From Trebonia sp. (GTDB lineage: Bacteria; Actinomycetota; Actinomycetes; Streptosporangiales; Streptosporangiaceae): a DNA stretch of 14,226 nt. Below the pieces are notes generated by a model. It worked only from the letters and a program-made list of their open reading frames with translations, did no database searches and was not told the origin of the DNA. The stretch covers positions 1-14,226 of the forward strand of contig JASHXJ010000535.1 in the NCBI GenBank assembly GCA_030043595.1, read 5' to 3'. Below are positions 1-7,219 of the stretch, one piece after another; within the stretch, counting starts at the first letter, position 1, and each line of letters begins with the position of its first letter. The translations under genes and the position numbers were made by a program.

Positions 1-1127
1 CAGCCGCCGGGCTCGCTCGCTGCCTCGGCCCGGTCCTGTTCATCGGCCACGACGCCCGGGCTGTCGGGTCCGGTCACCACGGCCGCGGCGGCCATCTCCG
101 CGACGCCGCTTGGCGTACCGATGGTCATGGTGCCAGGCGGACCAGACAGGGCTGCTGGCGTCGCGTCCTCGGCGGGTTCCGGCGGGGGACTCTGGGCCGG
201 CGGGGGACTCTGGGCCGGCGGGGTGGCGCGGGGCCGCGGGGGAGCCAGCACGGTGGCGGCCCTGCCTGCGCGGTACGCTGTCACGCCGAGCGCTTCCCGC
301 AGCGCGTCCGCGAAGTCCCCGCAGGACTCGTACCGCTGGTCCGGTGTCTTGGCCATCCCCGTGGCCAGGACCTCATCGACGGCACCCGGCAGGTCCGGCC
401 GGCGCGCCGCCAGTGACGGCGGCGCGCTGTTCAGGTGCGCCGCCATCACCGCCCACACGGAGTCTCGCTCGAACGGCGCCGCGCCCGCCAGCAGCCGGAA
501 TGTGACGCATGCCAGCGCGTACTGGTCGGCGCGCCCGTCAACGGCAAGGCCGCCGATCTGTTCCGGCGCCGAATAATCCGGGGTGCCTATCATGAGCCCG
601 GGCTCGGTCAGGCTCACCGACGACAGCGCGGCCTTGGCTATCCCGAAGTCGGACAGGTACACGTGGTCGGGCCGGCCGGCCCGCGCGTCCACCAGGATGT
701 TCCCCGGCTTCACGTCCCGGTGCACCAGGCCAGCGGCGTGCGCGGCGTCCAGCGCCGAGGCCACCGGCGAGATGAACTCAGCGGCCCGCGCCGCCGGCAG
801 CGGGCCTTCCCGCTCCAGGACGCCCCGCAGGTCACCGCCCCTGACGAAGCGCATCGCGATGAACAGCACCCCGTTGGCCTCGTCGGCCTCGTACACGGGG
901 ATGATGTGCGGGTCGTCCACCCTCGCCGCCGCCCGCGACTCGGCGATGAACCGCTGCCGGAACGAGGAGTCCGACGCCCGCGCCGGATCGAGGATCTTCA
1001 GCGCCACAAGCCGGTCCAGTCGCACGTCGCGGGCCCGGAAGACTCGTGCCATCCCGCCCGCCCCGACCTGTTCCTCCAGACGGTAGCCCGCCAGCAGCGA
1101 ACCCGCCTGGAATTCCTCGCTCACCAC
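1..1127 (-). CDS. PknB-type Ser/Thr protein kinase, C-terminus cut by window edge
   Basis: Phosphorylates Ser/Thr on protein targets using ATP; kinase domain expected in the cytoplasm. The reading frame is open for 375 codons from GTG 1127 to the left edge, so the 3' end is missing. Visible kinase motifs in order: glycine loop GAGGMARVF (about residues 22-30), VALKIL with the ATP-binding Lys44, catalytic loop HRDVKPGN with Asp138, DFG with Asp160, and GTPDYSAPEQ (181-190). The kinase domain ends near residue 285 and passes into a Pro/Ala-rich linker carrying two identical PAQSPP units; no membrane helix is seen before the edge. GGGGAGG (1130-1136) lies only 1 base from GTG 1127 and 4 bases from the next in-frame GTG (1124), so either may be the start; an in-frame TGA at 1173-1175 rules out a longer one. 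A promoter lies at 1201-1229. The gene follows the membrane-protein gene at 1355-2260 on the same strand. The target is unknown. Confidence 0.93.
   Translation of the reverse strand, partial: MVSEEFQAGSLLAGYRLEEQVGAGGMARVFRARDVRLDRLVALKILDPARASDSSFRQRFIAESRAAARVDDPHIIPVYEADEANGVLFIAMRFVRGGDLRGVLEREGPLPAARAAEFISPVASALDAAHAAGLVHRDVKPGNILVDARAGRPDHVYLSDFGIAKAALSSVSLTEPGLMIGTPDYSAPEQIGGLAVDGRADQYALACVTFRLLAGAAPFERDSVWAVMAAHLNSAPPSLAARRPDLPGAVDEVLATGMAKTPDQRYESCGDFADALREALGVTAYRAGRAATVLAPPRPRATPPAQSPPPAQSPPPEPAEDATPAALSGPPGTMTIGTPSGVAEMAAAAVVTGPDSPGVVADEQDRAEAASEPGG
181..223. repeat. 18-bp perfect tandem repeat in the kinase linker
   Basis: Two identical 18-bp units, GGCGGGGGACTCTGGGCC, occupy 181-198 and 199-216 and are followed by a 7-base partial copy (217-223). 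The period is a multiple of three, so the kinase frame stays open and gains a second PAQSPP unit in its Pro-rich linker. Confidence 0.8.
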
Positions 1128-1200
1128 ACCTCCCCACGGCTCCGCCGTCGTGGACCTGAGCTTCGGTGACGTTCACGGACATGCGCCGTTCGTGCCGCTC

Positions 1201-1229
1201 ATTATCCGATCCGCCGTGTTTTGTCGCAA
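1201..1229 (-). promoter_or_regulatory. Sigma-70-type promoter for the kinase gene
   Basis: On the minus strand a -35 box TTGCGA (1224-1229) and a -10 box GATAAT (1201-1206) are separated by exactly 17 bases. The boxes match 4/6 and 5/6 of TTGACA/TATAAT. The predicted transcript would begin near 1194, giving a leader of about 65-70 bases before GTG 1127. The kinase can therefore be transcribed independently of the upstream membrane-protein gene. Confidence 0.6.
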
Positions 1230-1285
1230 CCCAGACGACACCCGGAACGAGCCAGATAGGACCAGCGCGTCATTAGCACGGCAGG

Positions 1286-1322
1286 GCTAACTGCAATGCC
1301 TGTTAGTTAGCGGCAAAGCCGC
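1286..1322. other. Overlapping inverted repeats downstream of the membrane-protein gene
   Basis: GCGGC-AAA-GCCGC (1310-1322) is a short perfect hairpin about 32 bases past the minus-strand stop at 1355-1357. GCTAAC (1286-1291) and GTTAGC (1306-1311) form a second inverted repeat that shares bases with it. There is no T-run, so a terminator is possible but weak; an operator upstream of the kinase promoter is the alternative. Confidence 0.3.
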
Positions 1323-1354
1323 GAGCATGTGCGTTATTCGGGCTGGGGTACCCG

Positions 1355-2260
1355 TTACGTGTGCCGGAGCAGCTGCCTGGCTATGAGGTAAGCCTCGTCG
1401 AAGGCCGCCTCGTCAACCCACGCCAGCGACCGCATGTGGCGAGGCCAGTCATCGTGGGACCCCGTTATGCGCTGGGCCGGAATGTGATAGTGCTGCTGCA
1501 GTGAATACAGCCCCTCGCTGCTGATCGCCCACTGCTCGTTGGGAACCTCGATGAGGTGCCCGAGATCACGGGGATGCTCCCCAGTGCTCGACTCAACACC
1601 GAGCCGCACCATTTCGAGCAGGTGCTGGAGGATTCGTGTCGGATCGAAAGCGCCGTCTCCAGGGTAACGGTCCAGCTTCCTGAGAACTCCCGCCAGCTGC
1701 TGGGCGAAGCCATCCGCTGCCTCGCCGGCAGTCCATGGCAGCTGCGCGAGCGGGGTTCCGTCAGCCTCCTCCACCACGGTCAGGACATCGCCGTCCTGCG
1801 GCCGGAAGCGCACGCGCAGTTCCGTCCCAGGCACCTGGACCCGGGGGCCAGAGCCGTCAATCGCCCCGATATCCGCCGCGTCGGCCAGCAGCGCACGGAT
1901 CCTGCCCTGGCTGGGAACCCTCTTCGCGGTGTCGAACATCTGATCACGCTGACGCCGGTTCGCCGCAAGCCGCTCTCTGGTGACCGTCGTGAGCGTCTCC
2001 AGCTGCTCCGCCGTGGCGCGAACCTGCTCTTCGGTACGCCGGAGTCGGCCTTCAAGCATGAAGCCCAGTATCGCCAGCGGCACCAGCAGCATCAGCGACG
2101 ACCCGAGTTGCATGAGCAGCCCCGGCACATATGCCGCCCCCTCGATAACCCAGCCAGTGCCGACTAGCGCGATGCCGACGACGGTCGCTGAGCCGAGAAC
2201 GAGAAAGGCCCGGTCCCTTATGAACGCCAATCCTTTCTCTTGATCACGCTGGCTGACCAT
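1355..2260 (-). CDS. Two-helix membrane protein with coiled coil, function unknown
   Basis: Family not recognised. From ATG 2260 the protein has 301 residues: a short charged N-terminus, two hydrophobic segments (about residues 18-40 and 46-69) joined by a short loop, a charged heptad-like stretch (about 71-112, beginning GRLRRTEEQVRATAEQ) likely to form a coiled coil, then a soluble region of about 190 residues with no motif I can name. The sequence suggests a helical hairpin in the membrane with a large, probably cytoplasmic, C-terminal domain. The frame extends upstream to a TTG at 2347, but that start has no ribosome-binding site and lies over the divergent promoter, so ATG 2260 is preferred; its own site (CAGG, 6 bases away) is also weak. 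The gene is divergent from the STAND NTPase and followed by the kinase on the same strand. A role as membrane partner or effector of the NTPase is inference only. Confidence 0.75.
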   Translation of the reverse strand: MVSQRDQEKGLAFIRDRAFLVLGSATVVGIALVGTGWVIEGAAYVPGLLMQLGSSLMLLVPLAILGFMLEGRLRRTEEQVRATAEQLETLTTVTRERLAANRRQRDQMFDTAKRVPSQGRIRALLADAADIGAIDGSGPRVQVPGTELRVRFRPQDGDVLTVVEEADGTPLAQLPWTAGEAADGFAQQLAGVLRKLDRYPGDGAFDPTRILQHLLEMVRLGVESSTGEHPRDLGHLIEVPNEQWAISSEGLYSLQQHYHIPAQRITGSHDDWPRHMRSLAWVDEAAFDEAYLIARQLLRHT

Positions 2261-2297
2261 CGGCTGCCTGACTTCCAATGAGGATCCGCCCGTTCCC

Positions 2298-2326
2298 TGG
2301 ACCTGCCACCAGGCTGGCAATAGGCT
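2298..2326 (+). promoter_or_regulatory. Candidate promoter with embedded inverted repeat, STAND operon
   Basis: TGGACC (2298-2303) and TAGGCT (2321-2326) are spaced 17 bases apart and resemble actinobacterial -35/-10 boxes. The predicted start near 2333 gives a leader of about 30 bases that contains the ribosome-binding site GGAAGGA (2349-2355). The spacer is almost filled by a perfect inverted repeat, TGCCA (2304-2308) and TGGCA (2315-2319), a plausible operator. The boxes are imperfect, so this is tentative. Confidence 0.35.
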
Positions 2327-2363
2327 AAAGATATCGCCAGCTGACAACGGAAGGACATCGTTA

Positions 2364-4595
2364 GTGATCGCTAGTTCACCGGAGCGTTGCCGAGTTGTTG
2401 GGACACCAGTGAGCTACGGTCTGGAGATGTTCAAGGACCGCCACGAGGAACGCGAACAGATCCTGAATTGGCTCGCCGATCCTGCTACCCGGATGATCAC
2501 CGTGTTCGGACGCAGGGGTATCGGCAAGAGCTCGCTCGCGGCGAAGGTCATCGAGACCCTCGCCAACGGCGGCAGTGGCTACCACGGGATCGTGAACCTG
2601 AGCACGCGCACCGGCGGTGCCATCACCGTCGAGCGGATCTTCTTCACCTGCGCGGAGCTGGCCGATCCGGAACAGAAGGAAGCACTTGACGCGGTATGGG
2701 GCAGTTTCCGTGAACCGCGTGAAAAGCTCATCAGCCTTTTCGAGGTGCTCGGCGAGAGGCTGAACATCATCCTCCTGGACAATATCGAAGACCAGCTGAG
2801 TGATGACGGGCAGCCCGCTGGCCCTGATCTTGAAGTTTTCTTCGATGTGGTGTTCCGGGCATCGCGGGGACCGCGGTTGCTCGTTACCAGCCAGGTACCG
2901 GTGGCTCTCGATCCGGCGCTGCGCCGCATGGAAGCGCGATTGCACCTGAGGGAGGGGCTGCCAGTGGCGGAAAGCGTGGCGCTGCTGCGCGAACTCGACC
3001 GCGGTGGCGATGCCGGACTGCTTGACGCGCCCATCGCGGATCTGGAGCTGGCGGCCAGGCGGCTGCATGGTGTTCCCCGAGCGCTCGAACTGACCGTGGG
3101 CGCGCTGGCGGACGACGACCTCACGCTGCCGACCCTGGACGACGTGCTCAAGGACTTCACGGCCCGGGGGAACGTCGTCGACCAGCTCGCGCACGCCAGG
3201 TACCGCCGCCTGGACGAGGAAGCCCGCATGACGATGGACGTGCTCGCCGTCTTCGGCATCCCGGTGACCCGACAGGCGGTCGAGTGGGTGATCCGGCCGC
3301 TTGCCCCAGGGATGGACGCGGCCAGAGCGCTCAGCCAGCTAGCGCACGTGTATATGGTCTCCGTCGACCGTCCCACGCGGGAGTTCGTGCTGCATCCGCT
3401 GGATGCCGACATTGCCTACTCGGCACTGCCGACAACCGGGGCGTTCAGTCGCCGGGTCCTTGAGCGCCGCGTGGCGGCATGGTTTGAGCACGAGCGCACC
3501 CTGCCGCCATGGCGCGCAGTCGCCGATGTCGGGAATCATCGACTCGCCTTCGAGCACAGGCTGCGTGCCGAGGACTATGACGCCTGCGCGTTCATCCTCG
3601 ATGACATCGGAGAATTCCTGACTCTGCAAGGGTCAAGCCGCGAAGTCATCGGCATGCATTTCGCACTGCAAGGCCACCTGAACGACGACGCCGCGATCCT
3701 GGCGGATCTGATTTGCTACGGCATGGCAAGACAGCTTGGCGGCCCGCACGAAGAGGCCGTCGAACCGCTTCAGCAGGCTGTCGCCCTGGCCGAACGCCTA
3801 GGAGACCTGCCCCACCTGGGACGTGCGCTGTTCTCCCTCGGCGACGTGCTGCGGTATCTGCGCCGCCTCCGCGAGGCAATCAGTATCCTGGCGCGGGCAG
3901 CCGATGTCGCCGCGCAGCTAGGGGAGCCGGAGCACCAGGCGCATTCCCTGCTCTGCCTGAGCCTGTCGCACACCTATCTCGAAGAGCTGCCCGAGGCGCT
4001 GGCCGTCGCTGATCAGCTCGGACGGCTAGCCGACGAGACCGGGGAAGCGCTGATTCGCGCCCGCGCCAGGGACGCCAGCAGCGCCGCCTACATCGTGCTC
4101 GGCCGCTGGGATGAGGCATACCGCACAGCCGGCGAGGCGGTCGCGGCCTACGAGGAAGCCAGTGTTCCCGAGGCGCTCGGGTACGCACGCAACGTTCAGG
4201 GGATCGCATTGCTCGCGCAGAAACGGATCGATGACGCGGTAGAACTGCTGAATCGGGCCAAGGACGACAGCGCCGGGGCAGAAACTCCCCGAGCCGAGGG
4301 ATTGTGCTTCTACAACCTCGCCTGGGCGTACTGGATGTCGGGAAATTACGACGCCGCCAGGACCGCAGCGCATAGCGCGGTGGAGGCTTTCCGCCGTGCC
4401 GGGGGTGCTGACATCGACGCAAGCGAACAGCTCGCCGTCGCAGCCGCCGCGATGGCAGACGGCGACAGGCCGGGCGCCCAGGCGGCCCTGACCGCCGCGG
4501 CGACCGCGGCGCAGGGGAACACAGATCTTGTTCCCGGGCAGTGGCTGCTGACTGAGGCAGCGGCGATGCGCACGGCAGCCCAGGACGAGCAGTGA
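2364..4595 (+). CDS. STAND (NB-ARC-like) NTPase with TPR repeats
   Basis: A 743-residue signalling NTPase, probably cytoplasmic, of the kind that binds nucleotide and oligomerises when its repeat region senses a signal. Domains in order: only about 20 residues before the NTPase, P-loop GRRGIGKSS with Lys55, Walker B LNIILLDN (133-140), sensor-like RLLVTSQ (171-177), GxP-type motif LHGVPRAL (234-241), a winged-helix region (about 280-310), an MHD-like FVLHPLD (341-347), then TPR-like helical pairs from about 390 to 700. GTG 2364 is chosen because GGAAGGA (2349-2355) sits 8 bases upstream; GTG 2409 would still keep the whole NTPase. The stop overlaps the next start by 4 bases, so the two are probably translated together. 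There is no N-terminal effector domain. Antiviral STAND proteins and transcription activators share this core, so the biological role is open. Confidence 0.88.
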   Translation: MIASSPERCRVVGTPVSYGLEMFKDRHEEREQILNWLADPATRMITVFGRRGIGKSSLAAKVIETLANGGSGYHGIVNLSTRTGGAITVERIFFTCAELADPEQKEALDAVWGSFREPREKLISLFEVLGERLNIILLDNIEDQLSDDGQPAGPDLEVFFDVVFRASRGPRLLVTSQVPVALDPALRRMEARLHLREGLPVAESVALLRELDRGGDAGLLDAPIADLELAARRLHGVPRALELTVGALADDDLTLPTLDDVLKDFTARGNVVDQLAHARYRRLDEEARMTMDVLAVFGIPVTRQAVEWVIRPLAPGMDAARALSQLAHVYMVSVDRPTREFVLHPLDADIAYSALPTTGAFSRRVLERRVAAWFEHERTLPPWRAVADVGNHRLAFEHRLRAEDYDACAFILDDIGEFLTLQGSSREVIGMHFALQGHLNDDAAILADLICYGMARQLGGPHEEAVEPLQQAVALAERLGDLPHLGRALFSLGDVLRYLRRLREAISILARAADVAAQLGEPEHQAHSLLCLSLSHTYLEELPEALAVADQLGRLADETGEALIRARARDASSAAYIVLGRWDEAYRTAGEAVAAYEEASVPEALGYARNVQGIALLAQKRIDDAVELLNRAKDDSAGAETPRAEGLCFYNLAWAYWMSGNYDAARTAAHSAVEAFRRAGGADIDASEQLAVAAAAMADGDRPGAQAALTAAATAAQGNTDLVPGQWLLTEAAAMRTAAQDEQ
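4582..4595 (+). promoter_or_regulatory. Translational coupling site between NTPase and TPR genes
   Basis: AGGA (4582-4585) lies 6 bases ahead of GTG 4592, and the GTGA at 4592-4595 contains both the downstream start and the upstream TGA stop. This is a classic stop-start overlap. It favours a real second gene over a frameshift artefact. Confidence 0.65.
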
Positions 4596-5923
4596 ATCCC
4601 GAGCGCCTGTTCCTGGCCGGAGTATCGGCTTACCGGCGCGGCGATCGCGAAGCTCCCGCGCGTTACTGCGAGCGGGCGCTTTACACCTGCACGCCGGGAG
4701 ACGCGCTGACGGTCCGCCTCAGCCACCTCTACCTTGTCGCCACCGAACTCTGGTGGAATAGCACGACGCCGCCGCAGCAGATCAGCGCGCTCGTGGACAT
4801 GGCGCTGAAAGCCGCGGAGCGGTCCGGTGATGCCGCGCTGCAAGCGCTGGCCGCCTGTGCGTACGGCAGGTACCTGCTGGCCGTCGATGGCCTGCGGGAC
4901 GCGGTCTCGGTCTTCACCAAGGCGGCGGAACTGGCCGGTCAATCCGGGAACGTACTCGCGGAACTCGAGGCGCTAGCCGATCTCGGGCACCACTCCATCG
5001 GCTTGAACATGGACCGCGGAGTCTCCGTCCTGCATGAGGCACTCGCCTTCGCCCGCACCTGCGGCAGCGCACCGGCGGCCGATCTTCCGCTCGTCCGGGT
5101 GCACCGCGCCCGGATACCCGGGCTGATCGGCGTCGCGGCCTACGATGCCGGGCACTTCGGGGAGGCTGAGTCCTCGCTACGGCAGGCAGTGGCAGAGCTC
5201 CGCGCGCTGCGCGCCTGGGACCAGTACGCCATGATTTCGAACTTCCTGGGGCAGCTGCTCACCGAGACAGGCCGGTTTACAGAGGCCGAGGATGTCCTGC
5301 TCGCGGCGCTCGTGCCGCTGCGGGCCCATGCCGATCTCACCACCTTCCAAGGCTACAACCTGGGCCTGCTCGGAAAGTGCTACCTGGAATGGGGCCGGAT
5401 CGACGCGGCCGAAGAGGCCATCATGGCCGGCTGGGAGCGACTGGAGAAGACGCGCCATCACGCGATACTTCCCATCCTCCGGAACTACCTCGGCGAGCTG
5501 GTCATGCATCCGTCGTACCCGCACCGCGACATCTCGCGCGCTCACCGGCTGTTTGACGAGACCGTCGCGGAATGCCGACTGACCGGTTTCCAGCGCAGCG
5601 AGGTCGCAGCCCTCTCCCTGCGGGCACTCGCCGACCTTGGTCTCGGCCGCGTCGCAGACGCGCTGACCGGGAGTGCGCAGGCGGTAGAGCGGCTCGCCGC
5701 CGCGGGCACGCTGCCCGCGCTCCGGTCCGAAGAGGTTTACCTGACTCGCTACAAGGTTCTGCGTGCGGCGGGGGCGGAAGCCGAAGCCGCCGAGTGGCTC
5801 GCCCGTGCCCTGCACACCTTGACCAGCAAGGCGGCTACCATCTCGTCCCCCGAGGTGCGCGAGCACTTCCTGACAGGCACCCCGGTCAGCCACGAGATTA
5901 CGGCGGCCGGGACCGCATGCTGA
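4592..5923 (+). CDS. TPR-repeat protein coupled to the STAND NTPase
   Basis: A 443-residue, all-helical, probably soluble protein made of TPR-like pairs nearly end to end; clear units include YRRGDREAPARYCERAL (14-30), LRDAVSVFTKAAELAGQSGN (101-120), FGEAESSLRQAVAELRAL (189-206) and RFTEAEDVLLAALVPLRA (228-245). No catalytic motif, signal peptide or membrane helix is visible. Near the C-terminus, SPEVREHFLTGTP (419-431) resembles the conserved tail I recall from single-chain STAND/TPR proteins (R-x-x-FL). This suggests the protein supplies the C-terminal half of a sensor whose NTPase half is the gene upstream. It starts at GTG 4592 with a 4-base overlap. The likely role is ligand or partner binding that gates the NTPase; the ligand is unknown. 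It converges on the amidohydrolase gene with only 15 bases between stop codons. Confidence 0.85.
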   Translation: MNPERLFLAGVSAYRRGDREAPARYCERALYTCTPGDALTVRLSHLYLVATELWWNSTTPPQQISALVDMALKAAERSGDAALQALAACAYGRYLLAVDGLRDAVSVFTKAAELAGQSGNVLAELEALADLGHHSIGLNMDRGVSVLHEALAFARTCGSAPAADLPLVRVHRARIPGLIGVAAYDAGHFGEAESSLRQAVAELRALRAWDQYAMISNFLGQLLTETGRFTEAEDVLLAALVPLRAHADLTTFQGYNLGLLGKCYLEWGRIDAAEEAIMAGWERLEKTRHHAILPILRNYLGELVMHPSYPHRDISRAHRLFDETVAECRLTGFQRSEVAALSLRALADLGLGRVADALTGSAQAVERLAAAGTLPALRSEEVYLTRYKVLRAAGAEAEAAEWLARALHTLTSKAATISSPEVREHFLTGTPVSHEITAAGTAC

Positions 5924-5938
5924 CCTGAAAGTGCCGCG

Positions 5939-7144
5939 TCAGGCGGGCGCGGCGATTTCTGAGTGAACCGCGGTACGGGCCACCACCCGGCCGGACCGCC
6001 ATACCGTGCGCTGCGCGCTAGCCGCCCCGATCGCATCCAGCGCGTCTTCGGCTGGCACGGCGACTAGGTGGGCAGGCGCTCCTGGCGCGATCTGCACTGG
6101 CGGCAGGCCGAGCGCGGTGCGAGGCGCCGTGCTCACGGAGTCAAGCGCCTCTGCCGGGCTGAGATGCCCGCAGGTCACCATCAACGCCGCGACCTGCAGC
6201 GCGTCACCACGACCCACTGGATTGAACGGATCGCGGAGGTTGTCCCCTCCCGCCGCGACCGTCACACCCGCGGCGCGCAGGGATCCGATGGCCGTAAGAC
6301 CCCGGGGGGTCGCGACGGGGTGGTCACGTCCCTGCAGGAAAAGGTTGGTCTGCGGGAGGGCGACGACTGCTATCCGCGCTTGGGCTACCTGCTCGCATAT
6401 CCGCCGCTGCACGGCAGGCTCCTGCACCGCCAGGCTCACGCAATGGCTGGCCGTCACCTGGCATGGGAAGCCAGTGCGCGATACCAGGTCGGCGAGGGTC
6501 GCGAGGGTCAGCACGCTCGGGTCGAGGGTCTCATCCGTATGCAGGTCCAGTGGCACGCCGAACTCGGCTGCGATGTCCAGGCAGATCGCTACCGCGCGGT
6601 CGGGATCTGGGTCCAGGTGAGGGCAGCCGCCGGCGACGTCGGCACCCTCCCTCAGTGCCTGCCGCAGGTCGCGGCCGCCTGGCCCGTCGAGGGGAGTGGA
6701 GACGAGCGCCACCACCTGCAGATCGACGAGCCCGCGCCAGCGCTCTCGCACGCCGGTGAGCGCGGCGACGCCGCGCAGGCCCATCATGCCGCCGACATTG
6801 ACGTGCGTTCGAACGCTGGTCGTACCCTGTGCCAGGTATATCCGGATCGCCGCCTCCGCGCGTGCGGCGATGTCCGCGCACGTCATCTCCGGCTCGATAA
6901 TCCGCATCGCTTCGATCGCCCCGGCCAGGTCGCCTGTGACGTTCCGGGTGCGGGACGCGGTCAGCGCCTTGTCCATATGCGCGTGCGGCTCCACAAACGA
7001 CGGCATAAGCACGTGCCCGTCCAGGTCAGTGTCTCCAGCCGCGCACTCACCGGTCGCCGGGATAACCTGTGCAATCAGCCCCGAGGCGATTTCGACATCG
7101 ACCAGCTGACCCTCGATGGTCCGGGCAGACCTAAGCCAGCTCAC
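5939..7144 (-). CDS. CodA-like metal-dependent amidohydrolase (deaminase family)
   Basis: A 401-residue cytoplasmic enzyme of the cytosine deaminase-like amidohydrolase family, expected to use one metal ion to deaminate or hydrolyse a cyclic amidine/amide. Visible motifs: metal ligands His54/His56 in EPHAHMDK, VRTHVNV (111-117), GADVAGGCPH (167-176), DLHTDE with His202 and Glu205 (matching E. coli CodA His214/Glu217), TASHC with His234, and GGDNLRDPFNP with Asp301 as metal ligand. The CodA substrate glutamine in the PQ-x-G motif is not conserved; the equivalent stretch reads ALVSTPLDG (146-154). The substrate may therefore not be cytosine, and no symbol is given. The start is GTG 7144, with only AGG about 9 bases upstream. 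It lies 75 bases after the CorA gene and may be last in that transcript. Confidence 0.88.
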   Translation of the reverse strand: MSWLRSARTIEGQLVDVEIASGLIAQVIPATGECAAGDTDLDGHVLMPSFVEPHAHMDKALTASRTRNVTGDLAGAIEAMRIIEPEMTCADIAARAEAAIRIYLAQGTTSVRTHVNVGGMMGLRGVAALTGVRERWRGLVDLQVVALVSTPLDGPGGRDLRQALREGADVAGGCPHLDPDPDRAVAICLDIAAEFGVPLDLHTDETLDPSVLTLATLADLVSRTGFPCQVTASHCVSLAVQEPAVQRRICEQVAQARIAVVALPQTNLFLQGRDHPVATPRGLTAIGSLRAAGVTVAAGGDNLRDPFNPVGRGDALQVAALMVTCGHLSPAEALDSVSTAPRTALGLPPVQIAPGAPAHLVAVPAEDALDAIGAASAQRTVWRSGRVVARTAVHSEIAAPA

Positions 7145-7219
7145 ACGGCACGCCTAGGGTTGCCCTCCGCCATATAGGTGATGCTAATGGCGCCTGGATC
7201 GCATTACCACAGCGCGCGA

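Noticed and set aside
832..1182. A 116-codon minus-strand frame starting MSVNVTEAQ
   Set aside because: It overlaps the kinase in another frame and has no kinase or other motif.
2261..2347. TTG 2347 as start of the membrane protein
   Set aside because: No ribosome-binding site, rare start codon, and it would lie over the divergent promoter; kept only as an alternative.
5924..5943. CCTGA and TCAGG inverted repeat between the convergent TPR and amidohydrolase genes
   Set aside because: The 5-bp stem with a 10-base loop is too weak to call a terminator and overlaps the amidohydrolase stop codon.
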